Shown piece after piece: positions 34,434 through 43,358 of a stretch of 64,000 bases of DNA. Position numbers and translations under genes: made by a program. The stretch spans positions 41,681 through 105,680 of the forward strand of contig JBFMBG010000002.1 in the NCBI GenBank assembly GCA_040755215.1, in the 5' to 3' direction. A model generated the notes under the pieces. It did not search any database, was not told the DNA's origin, and saw only the letters and a program-made list of their open reading frames with translations. Numbering within the stretch: the stretch's first letter is position 1; every line of letters starts with the position of its first letter. Source of the stretch: JAIMBK01 sp040755215 (lineage in GTDB: Bacteria > Bacillota > Desulfotomaculia > Desulfotomaculales > Nap2-2B).

Positions 34434-35147
34434 CTACCCCGACGCCCCCAGACATTTTGTCTTGATTTCCTCGTTCGCTTGAAACTCTTTGGGTGTAGAC
34501 TCGAAAACGATCTCGCCCTTGTTGATGACGTAAACGTAATCCGCCACCGACAAGGCCAGGGAAAAGTTCTGCTCGACCAAAAGGATCGCCAAACCGCTTC
34601 TTTTCAACCGGCCGATGATCCAGCCGACATCCCGCACGATCATCGGCGCCAGTCCTTCGGAAGGCTCGTCCATTAGAAGCAAATCCGGGTTGGTCAGCAG
34701 AGCTCTCCCGATGGTCAACATCTGTTGCTCTCCACCGCTTAAGGAAGTACCCTTCACGTTCGCCCGCTCTTTCAGGATGGGAAAAAGATAGTAGATTTTC
34801 TCCAGCGTCCAGGGATCAGATTTACCCCTGGTTCTCGCCGACATAACCAGGTTTTCCCGAACACTTAAAGAAGGAAAAATGCGCCGGCCCTGGGGCACCA
34901 GACCCAAGCCAAGTTTCGCGATCTGGTATGGCGGAAGATTGGTAATGTCTTTTCCCCGGAAACGGATAGCTCCGCGGCGCGGCGGAGTAAACCCGATAAT
35001 GGAACGAATCGTCGTCGTCTTTCCCATCCCGTTGCGGCCTAAAAGCGCTACCACCGAACCCTCCCTTACTTTTAAGGAAATTCCCTGGAGGATATAACTT
35101 TCCCCGTAGTAGGTGTGGATATCATCTAGTTCAAGCACTTTCGGCAC
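34434..35147 (-). CDS. livF: Branched-chain amino-acid ABC transporter ATPase LivF
   Basis: The 237-aa ATPase shows Walker A LGRNGMGKTTT, signature LSGGEQQM, and Walker B LLLMDEPSEGLAP. The pattern LVPQGRRIFPSLSVRENL is typical of LivF. It overlaps livG by 17 bp and is followed by the D-aminoacylase gene. It powers the permease LivHM from the cytoplasmic face. Confidence 0.93.
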   Translation of the reverse strand: MPKVLELDDIHTYYGESYILQGISLKVREGSVVALLGRNGMGKTTTIRSIIGFTPPRRGAIRFRGKDITNLPPYQIAKLGLGLVPQGRRIFPSLSVRENLVMSARTRGKSDPWTLEKIYYLFPILKERANVKGTSLSGGEQQMLTIGRALLTNPDLLLMDEPSEGLAPMIVRDVGWIIGRLKRSGLAILLVEQNFSLALSVADYVYVINKGEIVFESTPKEFQANEEIKTKCLGASG

Positions 35148-35892
35148 CCTCCCCGATCCCCATATAGATCTCCTTTACCCGGGGGTCCGCCTGAATTTCT
35201 TCAGGCCGCCCAATAGAGATGATCTGTCCGTAATGAAGGACAATAATCCGCTCCGCCACTCCGAAGACCAGATCCATGTCGTGGGCCACAATAAGAACCG
35301 TCATCTTTTTCCCCAGTTGGTTAATCATCTTCACGATCCCGGCGCTTTCGGCGCTTGTCAGGCCGTTGCTCGGCTCATCCAGCAAGAGCAGCTTTGGACC
35401 CGCGGCCAGGGTAAGGCCGATCTCCAATCTGCGCTGCTCTCCGTAAGAGATGTTTTTTACCGGCCAATCTCTTTTTTCCCACAATAAGGTTTCTTCTATA
35501 ACTTCCCGGGCTTTCGCCAGGATCTGCCGATCGGCGTAAATTGACCGCAACATCTGGTAACGGGAGGGTCTTGTCCCGTAAAGTGTCAAGAGGGTATTTT
35601 CAAGCACCGAAAGATTTAAAAACAGGCTGGTGATCTGGAAAGACCGGGCCAGCCCAAGGTGGGCCCGGCGGTAAACAGCCAGATTGGTAATCTCCCGTCC
35701 AAAAAAATAGATTCTCCCGGCTGTTACCGGTAACTGTCCGCTGATTAAATTGAACAGGGTGGTCTTGCCCGCTCCGTTAGGACCGATAATCGCCAGGCGT
35801 TCGCCGGTTTGCACGCAAAAGGAAACCTCGCTTAGTGCCTGTACACCCCCAAATCTTTTCGACAGTCCCTCAACTCTTAATGCTTCCCCCAA
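35131..35892 (-). CDS. livG: Branched-chain amino-acid ABC transporter ATPase LivG
   Basis: The 253-aa ATPase has Walker A GPNGAGKTTLFN, a signature region ISYGEQRRLEIGLTL, and Walker B LLLDEPSNGLT. LARSFQITSLFLNLSVLEN is typical of LivG. It overlaps livM by 16 bp and livF by 17 bp. Confidence 0.93.
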   Translation of the reverse strand: MGEALRVEGLSKRFGGVQALSEVSFCVQTGERLAIIGPNGAGKTTLFNLISGQLPVTAGRIYFFGREITNLAVYRRAHLGLARSFQITSLFLNLSVLENTLLTLYGTRPSRYQMLRSIYADRQILAKAREVIEETLLWEKRDWPVKNISYGEQRRLEIGLTLAAGPKLLLLDEPSNGLTSAESAGIVKMINQLGKKMTVLIVAHDMDLVFGVAERIIVLHYGQIISIGRPEEIQADPRVKEIYMGIGEGAESA

Positions 35893-36881
35893 AGATAGCT
35901 CACCTTCTTCCCCAGCCTGGACAGGTACACGCCAATCCCGTCCCGTACGTACATGATAGAGAGGACAAAAATACTCCCCAGGATTAAGGGCCAGCGGTCC
36001 GGAGTTACGATACTGGCAAAATATTCTACGAAAACGATCATGGCAGCCCCGATTACAGGCCCGAAAAGGGTTCCGCTCCCGCCGATAATCGCCATGGCCA
36101 TGGGCAAAAAAGAAGTGGTTACCCCGAAGTGCCCGGGGGCGATCATCCTGTTGTGGTAGGCAAAGAAGATCCCGGCCAGCCCGGCAAACGTTCCGGCAAT
36201 GACGAAGGCTAGATATTTATACAGCCAGGTGTGGTAACCCAGCGATTGCATCCGTGCTTCACCCTCGCGGATCCCTACCAGGGCGTGCCCAAAGGGCGAA
36301 TTGGTAATCTTGCGCAAGATGAAATAAGAAAGAGCAAAAAACAGTAATACAAAATAATAGAAATTTAGGTTGTTCCAGGAAACCGGAAGAAAACCGAGAT
36401 CCGGGAAGGACAGGCCGGCAATGCCCTGCATTCCCGGACTATTGAGCCATTTCCAGTTCCAGGCCACACTGTAAAGCAATTGTCCCAGCGCAAAAGTAAG
36501 CAACAAGAAGTAGAGGCCCGAAACTCTCAAGACGATCAGCCCAAATAAGGCGGCAACCAGCGCAGCACTGAAAAGGCCCAGGAGGACGCCGATCCAGAAA
36601 GAATTAATATCGTAACGGAGCATCAGAACGGCCACGGTGTAGCCTCCCGCGCCAAAGTACGCCGCGTGCCCCAGGGAAAGAAGCCCGGCGTAGCCGAAAA
36701 TAAGATCAAAACTGATGGCAAAGAGGGCAAAAATGAGAAACTTCGTCATCACAATCTGAAGGTGCGAGGGCAAGAAAACGGGAAGAACAATCAACACTAT
36801 TCCGGCCGACAAAAGGGGAATAAATTGAATCAGTTGCCCATGCCTGAACCAACGGCGGGGTTCCGGCCTGCTCTCCGCCAT
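35877..36881 (-). CDS. livM: Branched-chain amino-acid ABC transporter permease LivM
   Basis: The 334-aa permease has about ten hydrophobic segments. Family landmarks are FDLIFGYAGLLSLGHAAYFGAGGY, then GIREGEARMQSLGY and GGSGTLFGPVIGA. It is followed by overlapping livG and preceded by livH at 2 bp. Confidence 0.92.
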   Translation of the reverse strand: MAESRPEPRRWFRHGQLIQFIPLLSAGIVLIVLPVFLPSHLQIVMTKFLIFALFAISFDLIFGYAGLLSLGHAAYFGAGGYTVAVLMLRYDINSFWIGVLLGLFSAALVAALFGLIVLRVSGLYFLLLTFALGQLLYSVAWNWKWLNSPGMQGIAGLSFPDLGFLPVSWNNLNFYYFVLLFFALSYFILRKITNSPFGHALVGIREGEARMQSLGYHTWLYKYLAFVIAGTFAGLAGIFFAYHNRMIAPGHFGVTTSFLPMAMAIIGGSGTLFGPVIGAAMIVFVEYFASIVTPDRWPLILGSIFVLSIMYVRDGIGVYLSRLGKKVSYLWGKH

Positions 36882-36883
36882 TC

Positions 36884-37744
36884 CTAGAGTTCCCTCCCCA
36901 TCAAACCACTGGGTTTTACGAGCAAGATAATGATCATGGCCAGGTACATGGTAAACATGGCCAGACCCGGGAAAAAAGCCTTCCCCAGGGCGTCCACCAC
37001 GCCGATTAAAATGCCCCCGAAAAGGGCTCCCTGAATAGAACCCACCCCGCCCACGATAATGACAATTAAAGCCAGCAACAACATGTCGGTCCCCATCATA
37101 CTGTTTACACCCAACAACTGGGCCCCGATCACGCCGGCAAAGCCGGCGATGAAGGAAGCCAGAAAAAACACCAGCATGGCCACCCGCTCCAGGTTGATCC
37201 CCAATCCCATCGTCATTTCCTTATCGTCCATTCCTGCCCGGACGATGGCCCCGATCCGCGTTTTTTCCTGCAGCCACCATAAACCGGCGGCCAGAACCAA
37301 CCCGATCAAAATGATTTCCACCCGGGCCGCCGGGTAGGACAGGCCGGCAAAATTAACAAAACCCGCCAGGGCCGGATCGGTAAACTGGGTCCTGAAGCGG
37401 CCGCCCCAAACCCAAATGCACAAATTAGTCAAGACGTAAACAAAACCAAAAGTCAGGAGCACCTGCTCGTTCGGTTGCTTATAAAGATGACGCAAGAACC
37501 CCCGCTCGATGAGGAATCCAACCAGGCCGGCGCCCAGCCCGCCCAAAAGAGCGGCCAGCCAAAAGCTCAAATCGTATTGCACCGCAATCGTCCAGCCCAC
37601 GTAAGCGCCCACCATGTAAAGGGCTCCGTGCGCCAGGTTGGTGATCCCCATGATCCCCATGACAATCGACATGCCCGAGGCAATGAGAAACAAAACCATT
37701 CCGTAGGAAATCCCGTTCAGCAAGTTTAATAGAATGGCCTCCAC
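36884..37744 (-). CDS. livH: Branched-chain amino-acid ABC transporter permease LivH
   Basis: The 286-aa permease contains NGISYGMVLFLIASGMSIVMGIMGITNLAHGALYM and GGVGSIQGALFGGILIG, both typical of LivH. The GTG at 37744 is chosen because GGGGGG lies just upstream and the product then begins VEAILLNLLNG, the usual LivH start; the longer frame to 37825 adds a non-homologous head. Confidence 0.9.
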   Translation of the reverse strand: MEAILLNLLNGISYGMVLFLIASGMSIVMGIMGITNLAHGALYMVGAYVGWTIAVQYDLSFWLAALLGGLGAGLVGFLIERGFLRHLYKQPNEQVLLTFGFVYVLTNLCIWVWGGRFRTQFTDPALAGFVNFAGLSYPAARVEIILIGLVLAAGLWWLQEKTRIGAIVRAGMDDKEMTMGLGINLERVAMLVFFLASFIAGFAGVIGAQLLGVNSMMGTDMLLLALIVIIVGGVGSIQGALFGGILIGVVDALGKAFFPGLAMFTMYLAMIIILLVKPSGLMGREL

Positions 37745-37846
37745 GAGATAAGCCCCCCGCACTTTTTTAAGCACAACCGATCTGCTCCGGGGGTCAGGCC
37801 GGAAAATGCGCCGGCCTGACCCCAAAGAACCAAACAGCTAGCTGAG

Positions 37847-39047
37847 CTATTTCAACCTGGGGTCGCGCACCGCCTTGGTGACATCCAGCGGTTTCGATAG
37901 GACATACTGGCCGTCCACCTTTTCCGCTTCCGTGACGTACACATCGGTAATGGCCACCCCTTCGGGCGTAAAGGACAGCGGGCCTTGCGGCGTATCCATT
38001 TTCAGAGACGTTACGGCCGGCCATAGCTTCTCGAAGTTATCGTCGCCACCCGTTTTCTCCAGGCCGGCCAGGATAACCTTGGTTAGAGTATAAGCGTTTT
38101 GCTCGGAACAACTGGGAACCTTCCCAGTTTTCGCCTTGATCGCATCTACAAATTTGTTGTTCACCGGGTCGTCCCGGCGCCAGACGTAAGAAGATTCGCC
38201 CTTGATCCCCAGGGCAAGGTCACCGAGTTCCTTTAAGGCTTCCGGAGTATAATCCCCGTCCTGGGTGATGGTGACCAGGGGCATTTTCAAACCGGCCTGC
38301 TTGTATTGGGTAATGAAACGGCTTACCGGCCCAGGACCCTCCAGGGCATACAGAACGACATCGGCTTTCTTGAACGAAGAAATGTACGGGCTGTAATCCG
38401 CCGTGCCGACCGGGGGCCACAACTGCTGAACGACGGTTCCCCCCCCTGTCCTGGAATCCTTTCGCCGCTCCGGCGACGTAACCGCGCTTCCCGGCATAAT
38501 CGGCTCCGATGGTAATCATCGTCCGGTAACCCAGTTTGTCATATACGTACTGGCCGAAGGGGTAAGTCTGGGCGTCAACGGTGGTAGGATAGATCAGGTA
38601 GGTCTTATATTTGATTACGTCATACATCCCGTTAATCAAAGATGTCACCAGAACCTTCTTTTCCGCGGCGTACGGCGCAATGGCCAGGTGCGCGTCGCCC
38701 ATCAGCGGCCCGATCACGATCTTGACGCCGTCCTTTTCGACCAGCTTTTTAAACTTTTCAAGTGCGGTGGTAACGTCCGTGGCGCTGTCTTCGACGATCA
38801 GCTCCACCGGCCTGCCGGCAACTTTATTGTCGGCTTCGGCCAACGCCAACTCAATCCCCGCCTTGAACTTAGGCCCTAAATCGGCAACGGGCCCGGTAAA
38901 GTCCAAAAGGGCGCCAATTTTTACCGGTTTCGCCTGTTCTTTAGGCGCTTCCTTGGGTGCCTGGGCTGCCTTTTGTCCGCAACCCGCCAGGACCAGCAGG
39001 CCTAAAACCGCAACCCCCAGCAACACGATTAGGGATTTTCTCATCAT
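37847..39047 (-). pseudogene. livK: Frameshifted branched-chain amino-acid ABC binding protein (livK)
   Basis: The N-terminal part is a lipoprotein with signal and lipobox LLVLAGCGQ, then PVKIGALLDFTGPVADLGPKFKAGIELA, as in periplasmic-binding-fold type I receptors. It reads well to GAAKGFQDRGG near 38440. There a run of eight G on the coding strand (8 C at 38439-38446) shifts the frame; with seven G the reading continues as TVVQQLWPPVGTADYSPYIS to the normal end at 37847. The total without the extra base would be 399 aa. It may be a sequencing error, an inactivating mutation or a slippery phase-variable tract. The start is the ATG pair near 39047 after AAAGGGTG. Confidence 0.88.
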
Positions 39048-39202
39048 TTTTTCACCCTTTCCTGGATTTTTAAAATTTCCCTTGATAAAGTTCAAGAAAA
39101 ACTCCCCTACTTGCCCTTTTTTCCGCAAGCGCCGCTTCCATAAGGAAATTCTTTTTTTTCGAGCGTTTGATCCCCCCGTTCAATTTTTTTTCAATCGCCG
39201 GT

Positions 39203-40468
39203 TTACCTGTTTAAAACCCGTGCCGCCGCCACTGCCGTTAAATCTCCGACCGCCTTTAACGCGTTTCCGTCAATTTTGTCGGCCGTATCGTGCCTGGAGT
39301 GGTAATAAGGGTCATCAGCCCGCCAGAACCAGACCGCCGGCACTCCGATCTCCAGAAATCTTCCCGATTCGGCCACTCCCCAACTGGCCGTCATCCTGCC
39401 CACATAATAACCGAAATCGTCGGCAATACTTTCAATCATCTGCATCAGCTCTTCGTCGTGCTTGATTGGTTTACTGTCGGGCCAGTAGCCCAGGTCGACC
39501 AGGTTGAGCCTGCCCCCCACTCCAAACATGTCCAGGTCGAACAGAGCCTTCATATTTTTTTGGAGATCCTCTTTGTGTTGCTGAATGTACTCGTATATCC
39601 CCTGGGTTACCCCCTCTTCGGAGGTGCTGGAAATAAATTCGATGGTTCTCCGGTATCTGTGCCGGGTCAGCACCCGCACCAGCTCCAGCATGGTCCCCGT
39701 ACCGCTGCCATTATCATTTGCCCCCGGCGGAAATCCGTTGTCCCGGTGAGCCAAAATGCCGACCCTCTCCTGGGGAAGTTCGGTCCCCCGAAACAAACCG
39801 CTGACTACGTAACTTTTTCTCCTTTCCACCACTGTATTGGACTGGTAATGGATCATAGCCGCTCCCGAACCCATTGCCCGCATCAGTCTTAACCCGTCGA
39901 TCGCTGAAACACAAACAGCCGGTAGTTGCTCCGGCAAAAAACGGCTTTCGATCTTTGAATTTCCGGCCTCCATGGACATTCTATACGACCAGGGCATCGG
40001 GTGGATGATGATCATCCCCAAAGCCCCTCTTTGGGCGGCAAGCCGGGCAAAAGTCCCCAGCCAGAACCGGGAATAACCCAGTCCTTCCTCGCTTAGCAGG
40101 ACAATTTTGCCCCGGACATCCAGGCTGCGATAGTCCTCTTCCTCCCCTCCATTGACGAAAACCATCTCGGCGGCTATTCCCCCCGCCGGTGTCGCGGGTG
40201 AAAAGTATGCCGGAATGGCTTCAATTTGTTCTCCGGTGGCAATTATTTTGATCCGCGCTCCCCGATCTTCGAAAGAAGGGACCTCGATCGGGGTCCTGAC
40301 TATTTCCAGTCCGTACTTGCGAAACTCCTGCTCCACGTAGGTGATCGCTTTTTCATCCCCTACGGTGCCAATAAAGCGATCGCCGATGCCGGCCAGAGCT
40401 TCAATGTGGCGGAGGGCATTTTTTGCCTTGAATTCTCCGGCAAGTTCCATTTCAAAAGTGCTTAACAT
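39203..40468 (-). CDS. M28 family zinc aminopeptidase
   Basis: The 421-aa peptidase has all M28 zinc ligands: LAHRDNG (His), GANDNGSGTG (bridging Asp), STSEEG (Glu pair), DLDMFG (Asp) and YYHSRHDT (His). A PA-like insert lies between about residues 80 and 190. No signal peptide is seen, so it is probably cytoplasmic. The ATG follows AAGGAAAGG. It is upstream of the binding-protein gene and downstream of a cupin-type regulator on the same strand, which suggests uptake and cleavage of peptides or acylated amino acids. Confidence 0.87.
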   Translation of the reverse strand: MLSTFEMELAGEFKAKNALRHIEALAGIGDRFIGTVGDEKAITYVEQEFRKYGLEIVRTPIEVPSFEDRGARIKIIATGEQIEAIPAYFSPATPAGGIAAEMVFVNGGEEEDYRSLDVRGKIVLLSEEGLGYSRFWLGTFARLAAQRGALGMIIIHPMPWSYRMSMEAGNSKIESRFLPEQLPAVCVSAIDGLRLMRAMGSGAAMIHYQSNTVVERRKSYVVSGLFRGTELPQERVGILAHRDNGFPPGANDNGSGTGTMLELVRVLTRHRYRRTIEFISSTSEEGVTQGIYEYIQQHKEDLQKNMKALFDLDMFGVGGRLNLVDLGYWPDSKPIKHDEELMQMIESIADDFGYYVGRMTASWGVAESGRFLEIGVPAVWFWRADDPYYHSRHDTADKIDGNALKAVGDLTAVAAARVLNR

Positions 40469-40501
40469 ATCTTTTCAGCCTTTCCTTCGGTAGAATGAAA
40501 A

Positions 40502-41074
40502 TTAAAAATTAGGAGGGGTGATGGCTGTTACGACAACTGTTTTTTTATCCGTTCGGTTTTCAATGCTGTGAGGAATGCCGCTATCAAAAGAAATGCTATC
40601 CCCCTCCTGAAGAGTGAAAACTTTATCGCCAAGCATAACGGTGAGCTCGCCTTCCAGCACCAACGAGCATTCTTCTCCGGCGTGACTGAGCTGCACAACT
40701 TCTTCCTGCCGGTTATTGGGAAGCACTTCGATTAAAAGAAATTCAATTTTTCTCTGCAGATTGGGCGTAAGTAATTCGTACTTTGCGTTAGACCCCGGAA
40801 TGAACAGCTTTTTTCTTTTTGCCTTTCTCACCACGACTTCATTTTCATTGGAAACCGGCGGCGCCTGTTCGTCATCTTCAAAAAACTCCGTGATTGATAC
40901 GTTCAAGCCCTTCGCAATTTTTCGCAATGTTGTAAGCGACGGTACAACTTCCCCCCTTTCTACCTGGCTGATTAAACTTTTCGAAATGTTTACCGCTTCC
41001 GCCAGATCCGTGATCGTCAAGCCTCTTACTTGCCTTAACTCCCGAAGTTTTTTCCCCAGCGATTCCAAGCGCAT
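40502..41074 (-). CDS. XRE-family regulator with C-terminal cupin domain
   Basis: The 190-aa protein has an N-terminal helix-turn-helix (LRQVRGLTITDLAEAVNISKSLISQVERGEVVPSLTTLRKIAKGLNV) and a C-terminal cupin (HAGEECSLVLEGELTVMLGDKVFTLQEGDSISFDSGIPHSIEN). Regulators of this build control amino-acid, polyamine or peptide catabolism by sensing a small ligand in the cupin. It is the first gene ahead of the M28 peptidase, liv and aminoacylase genes, 33 bp upstream, and likely controls them. Confidence 0.88.
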   Translation of the reverse strand: MRLESLGKKLRELRQVRGLTITDLAEAVNISKSLISQVERGEVVPSLTTLRKIAKGLNVSITEFFEDDEQAPPVSNENEVVVRKAKRKKLFIPGSNAKYELLTPNLQRKIEFLLIEVLPNNRQEEVVQLSHAGEECSLVLEGELTVMLGDKVFTLQEGDSISFDSGIPHSIENRTDKKTVVVTAITPPNF

Positions 41075-41362
41075 TATCCTCCTATACTAAAATAAAGTTT
41101 ATCTACATTAAACACTGTCGATATATACTGAACATGAGGGGATAAAATTAAGGAAACATTAATGCTTTCACAACCTTAATATTTCCATTAAGTAGCAATT
41201 GTTGCCCGTATATGTAAATTGTTTATCAATACTAAAAACTTTCCAGTATAATTATTCTCCGTGTTTTTTCGATCTCCTTCTTTTTAAAAAATTTTTTTAA
41301 AAAAATTTTTTGATTTGCCAATTAACCTTCCTTAGCGGAAATTCCCGGACTCAAAGTCAATC

Positions 41363-41400
41363 TTGACAGGTTCGGGGGTAATTTGTTATATGTGAACAAA
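41363..41400 (+). promoter_or_regulatory. Vegetative promoter with overlapping operator before an XRE gene
   Basis: TTGACA (41363-41368) and TTATAT (41386-41391) are 17 bp apart. An inverted repeat TTTGTT-N7-AACAAA (41382-41400) covers the -10 box, suggesting autoregulation by the XRE protein encoded immediately downstream. The rest of 41075-41419 is AT-rich with a run of alternating A and T tracts at 41280-41315 and no gene. Confidence 0.65.
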
Positions 41401-41419
41401 CGATCCAAGGGTGCACTTT

Positions 41420-41776
41420 ATGGGATATAAAGAAATCGGCCGCAAAATCCAAAAAGCGCGGGAAGAGGCGGGGTTAAACCAGGAGGAACTGGCCGCGCGC
41501 ATCGGTTTGAGCCAGGCGACGCTGTCCAATTACGAACTGGGCAAGCGCCGCCTGTACCTGGCCCAGCTGGAGGCAATCAGCCGCGAACTGAGCAAGCCGC
41601 TGCAGTATTTTTTGGAGGAAAACGACCGGCTGCCGGACCCCTCCGCGCAGGCCGGCCACGATGATCCGGAACTGAAGGAAATTGTGGAACTGGCCAAAAA
41701 TTTAACTTCTGGGGAAAAAAAACAGGTGGTCAATTACCTGAAGTTTTTGCTGTGGCAAAAGAGGGAAGGGAAATGA
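41420..41776 (+). CDS. XRE-family transcriptional regulator
   Basis: The 118-aa protein has an N-terminal helix-turn-helix (IGRKIQKAREEAGLNQEELAARIGLSQATLSNYELGKRRL) and a helical C-terminal tail (ELKEIVELAKNLTSGEKKQVVNYLKFLL). The ATG at 41420 is preferred to a GTG three codons earlier. Its stop overlaps the acyl-CoA dehydrogenase start as ATGA, so the two are translationally coupled. The operator at its promoter implies self-control; the dehydrogenase would be controlled too. Confidence 0.85.
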   Translation: MGYKEIGRKIQKAREEAGLNQEELAARIGLSQATLSNYELGKRRLYLAQLEAISRELSKPLQYFLEENDRLPDPSAQAGHDDPELKEIVELAKNLTSGEKKQVVNYLKFLLWQKREGK

Positions 41777-42918
41777 GCGATTTTCGGCTGACGGAAGATC
41801 AGGAAAAGATTCAGCAAAAGATCAGGGACCGGGTCCGGAGAACAATTCTCCCCGAAGCGCCCCTGGCCGACCGGCAAAGCGCGCCTGGCCCGCCCCCGGC
41901 GGCATTTTTGGAACTGATTGGCGAAGAGCGCCTGGGGGCCATGTTCATCCCCCGCGCAAGCGGCGGCCTGGGATACGATTACGCAACGGGGGCGGTCGTT
42001 CTGGAAGAGCTGGCCGCCGGCTGTCCGGGGCTGGCGGCGATGGTGGCCGCCACCCTGCACGCCATCGTTCCGGTGCTGATGACGGGCACCCTCGAACAAA
42101 AACAGCGCTTCCTCCCGTGGCTGACGGAAAATTCGCCCGGCCTGGGCGGGTTTGCCGTTACCGAACACCAGGCCGGCTCGGACGTCGCCGCCATCAACAC
42201 GCTGGCTCGCCCGCAACCCGGCGGATATCTGCTTGCCGGCACGAAATGCTCCGTCATCAACGCGGGCATCGCCGGCTTTTACCTGGTCTTTGCCTCCCTG
42301 GCCCCCGGGAAAGGCCGGGCGGGTCTAAACGCCTTTATCGTTCCGGCCAATGCCGCCGGTTTAACCGTCGGCCCGCTGGAAGACAAGGTGGGCCTGCGCA
42401 ACGCGCCCACCGCCGAAGTCGCCCTGCAGGAAGTTTTTGTTCCCGCAAGTCACTTAATCGGCCGGGAAGGGGCCGGGTACTTGCTGCTCATGCAGACCCT
42501 GGACCGGGGCCGGGCTTTTTCCGCCGCCGTGGCGGTAGGTACCGCCCGGGCCGCTTTTGAGCTGGCCCTGGCCTACGCCCGGGAACGCCGGCAATTCGGC
42601 CGGGCGATCATCAAGAACCAGGCGGTTTCTTTCGCCCTGGCCGAAATGGCCACGACCATCCAGGCGGCCCGGCTGCTCACCTGGCACGCCTGCCGGCTCA
42701 TCGACGCCGACGAGGACTACAGCCAGGCGGCGGCGATGGCCAAATACTTCTCTTCCCGCGCCGCCGAAGAAGTCACCGCCTGGGCGATGGACCTTTTCGG
42801 CCGCTACGCCCACAACAAGACCTACCCCATCGAAAAATTGTGGCGGGACGCCAAAACCATCGCCACCGTGGAAGGCACCCACAACGTCCAGCGGATGGTG
42901 ATCGCCAGCCTGCTGTAA
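41773..42918 (+). CDS. Acyl-CoA dehydrogenase
   Basis: The 381-aa flavoprotein oxidises an acyl-CoA at the alpha-beta carbons. Family motifs are FAVTEHQAGSDVAAINT (FAD/substrate region), ARERRQFGRAIIKNQAV and the C-terminal ATVEGTHNVQRMV. The catalytic base Glu367 is in the canonical place. It is coupled to an XRE regulator, which is unusual; dehydrogenase genes more often pair with TetR regulators. Substrate chain length cannot be read. Confidence 0.9.
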   Translation: MSDFRLTEDQEKIQQKIRDRVRRTILPEAPLADRQSAPGPPPAAFLELIGEERLGAMFIPRASGGLGYDYATGAVVLEELAAGCPGLAAMVAATLHAIVPVLMTGTLEQKQRFLPWLTENSPGLGGFAVTEHQAGSDVAAINTLARPQPGGYLLAGTKCSVINAGIAGFYLVFASLAPGKGRAGLNAFIVPANAAGLTVGPLEDKVGLRNAPTAEVALQEVFVPASHLIGREGAGYLLLMQTLDRGRAFSAAVAVGTARAAFELALAYARERRQFGRAIIKNQAVSFALAEMATTIQAARLLTWHACRLIDADEDYSQAAAMAKYFSSRAAEEVTAWAMDLFGRYAHNKTYPIEKLWRDAKTIATVEGTHNVQRMVIASLL

Positions 42919-43001
42919 GACCCGCTTCTATTTAAAATCAAGCGTACGTATTTTGTTTAAAAAATTACCATAACTGCTCTCCAATATGGTATAATAAACC
43001 A

Positions 43002-43217
43002 GGGAATACTGAAATACGGGCCTCACCGACCGGGGGAGATTTTCCGATATCATCCAACTCATCATCGCCGTACTTCTCGCGCTAAACCTGATGATCCAAC
43101 TCGCCAACCGTAGGTAGTAATTTTTAACCCTTGACTGCGGCAACAGTCAAGGGTTAAGGTGAAACCTCCCGGTTTCGGTGAGGCGGTCACACCGTATCTT
43201 CAGTATTCCCTTTTCTT
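43002..43217 (+). ncRNA. Structured element with complementary ends; possible RNA or toxin mRNA
   Basis: An extended -10 (TGGTATAAT, 42987-42995) would start transcription near 43002. The first 40 bases pair with bases 43161-43210: GGGAATACTGAA, ATACGG, GCCTCACCG and ACCGGG blocks are complementary in order, with small bulges. The far arm is followed by TTTTCTT. Inside lies a 12-bp hairpin AACCCTTGACTG / CAGTCAAGGGTT and a frame reading SDIIQLIIAVLLALNLMIQ with an Arg-Arg end and double stop (43043-43120), lacking a normal start codon but preceded by GGGGGAG. That ribosome-binding-like stretch falls inside the long stem. It fits a folded type I toxin message, another structured RNA, or a palindromic mobile element. 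Confidence 0.5.
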
Positions 43218-43247
43218 AATCCAATAATAAAACGTCAAACTATAATT

Positions 43248-43313
43248 GTCAATAACAGTCAATCCCTAATTGACGATTTTTTTATTGACTGGCTAATTAT
43301 AAATTGTTATAAT
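43248..43313 (+). promoter_or_regulatory. Promoter and operator of the second acyl-CoA dehydrogenase
   Basis: TTGACT (43285-43290), 17 bp, TATAAT (43308-43313) is a near-ideal sigma-A promoter. Upstream GTCAAT-N5-ATTGAC (43258-43274) forms a palindrome, and further GTCAATA (43248) and TATTGAC (43283-43289) copies flank it, the last overlapping the -35 box. This looks like a repressor site. Confidence 0.7.
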
Positions 43314-43358
43314 GCTAAAAATATATTACATATAGTAATATTTATAGAGGTGATTGAG

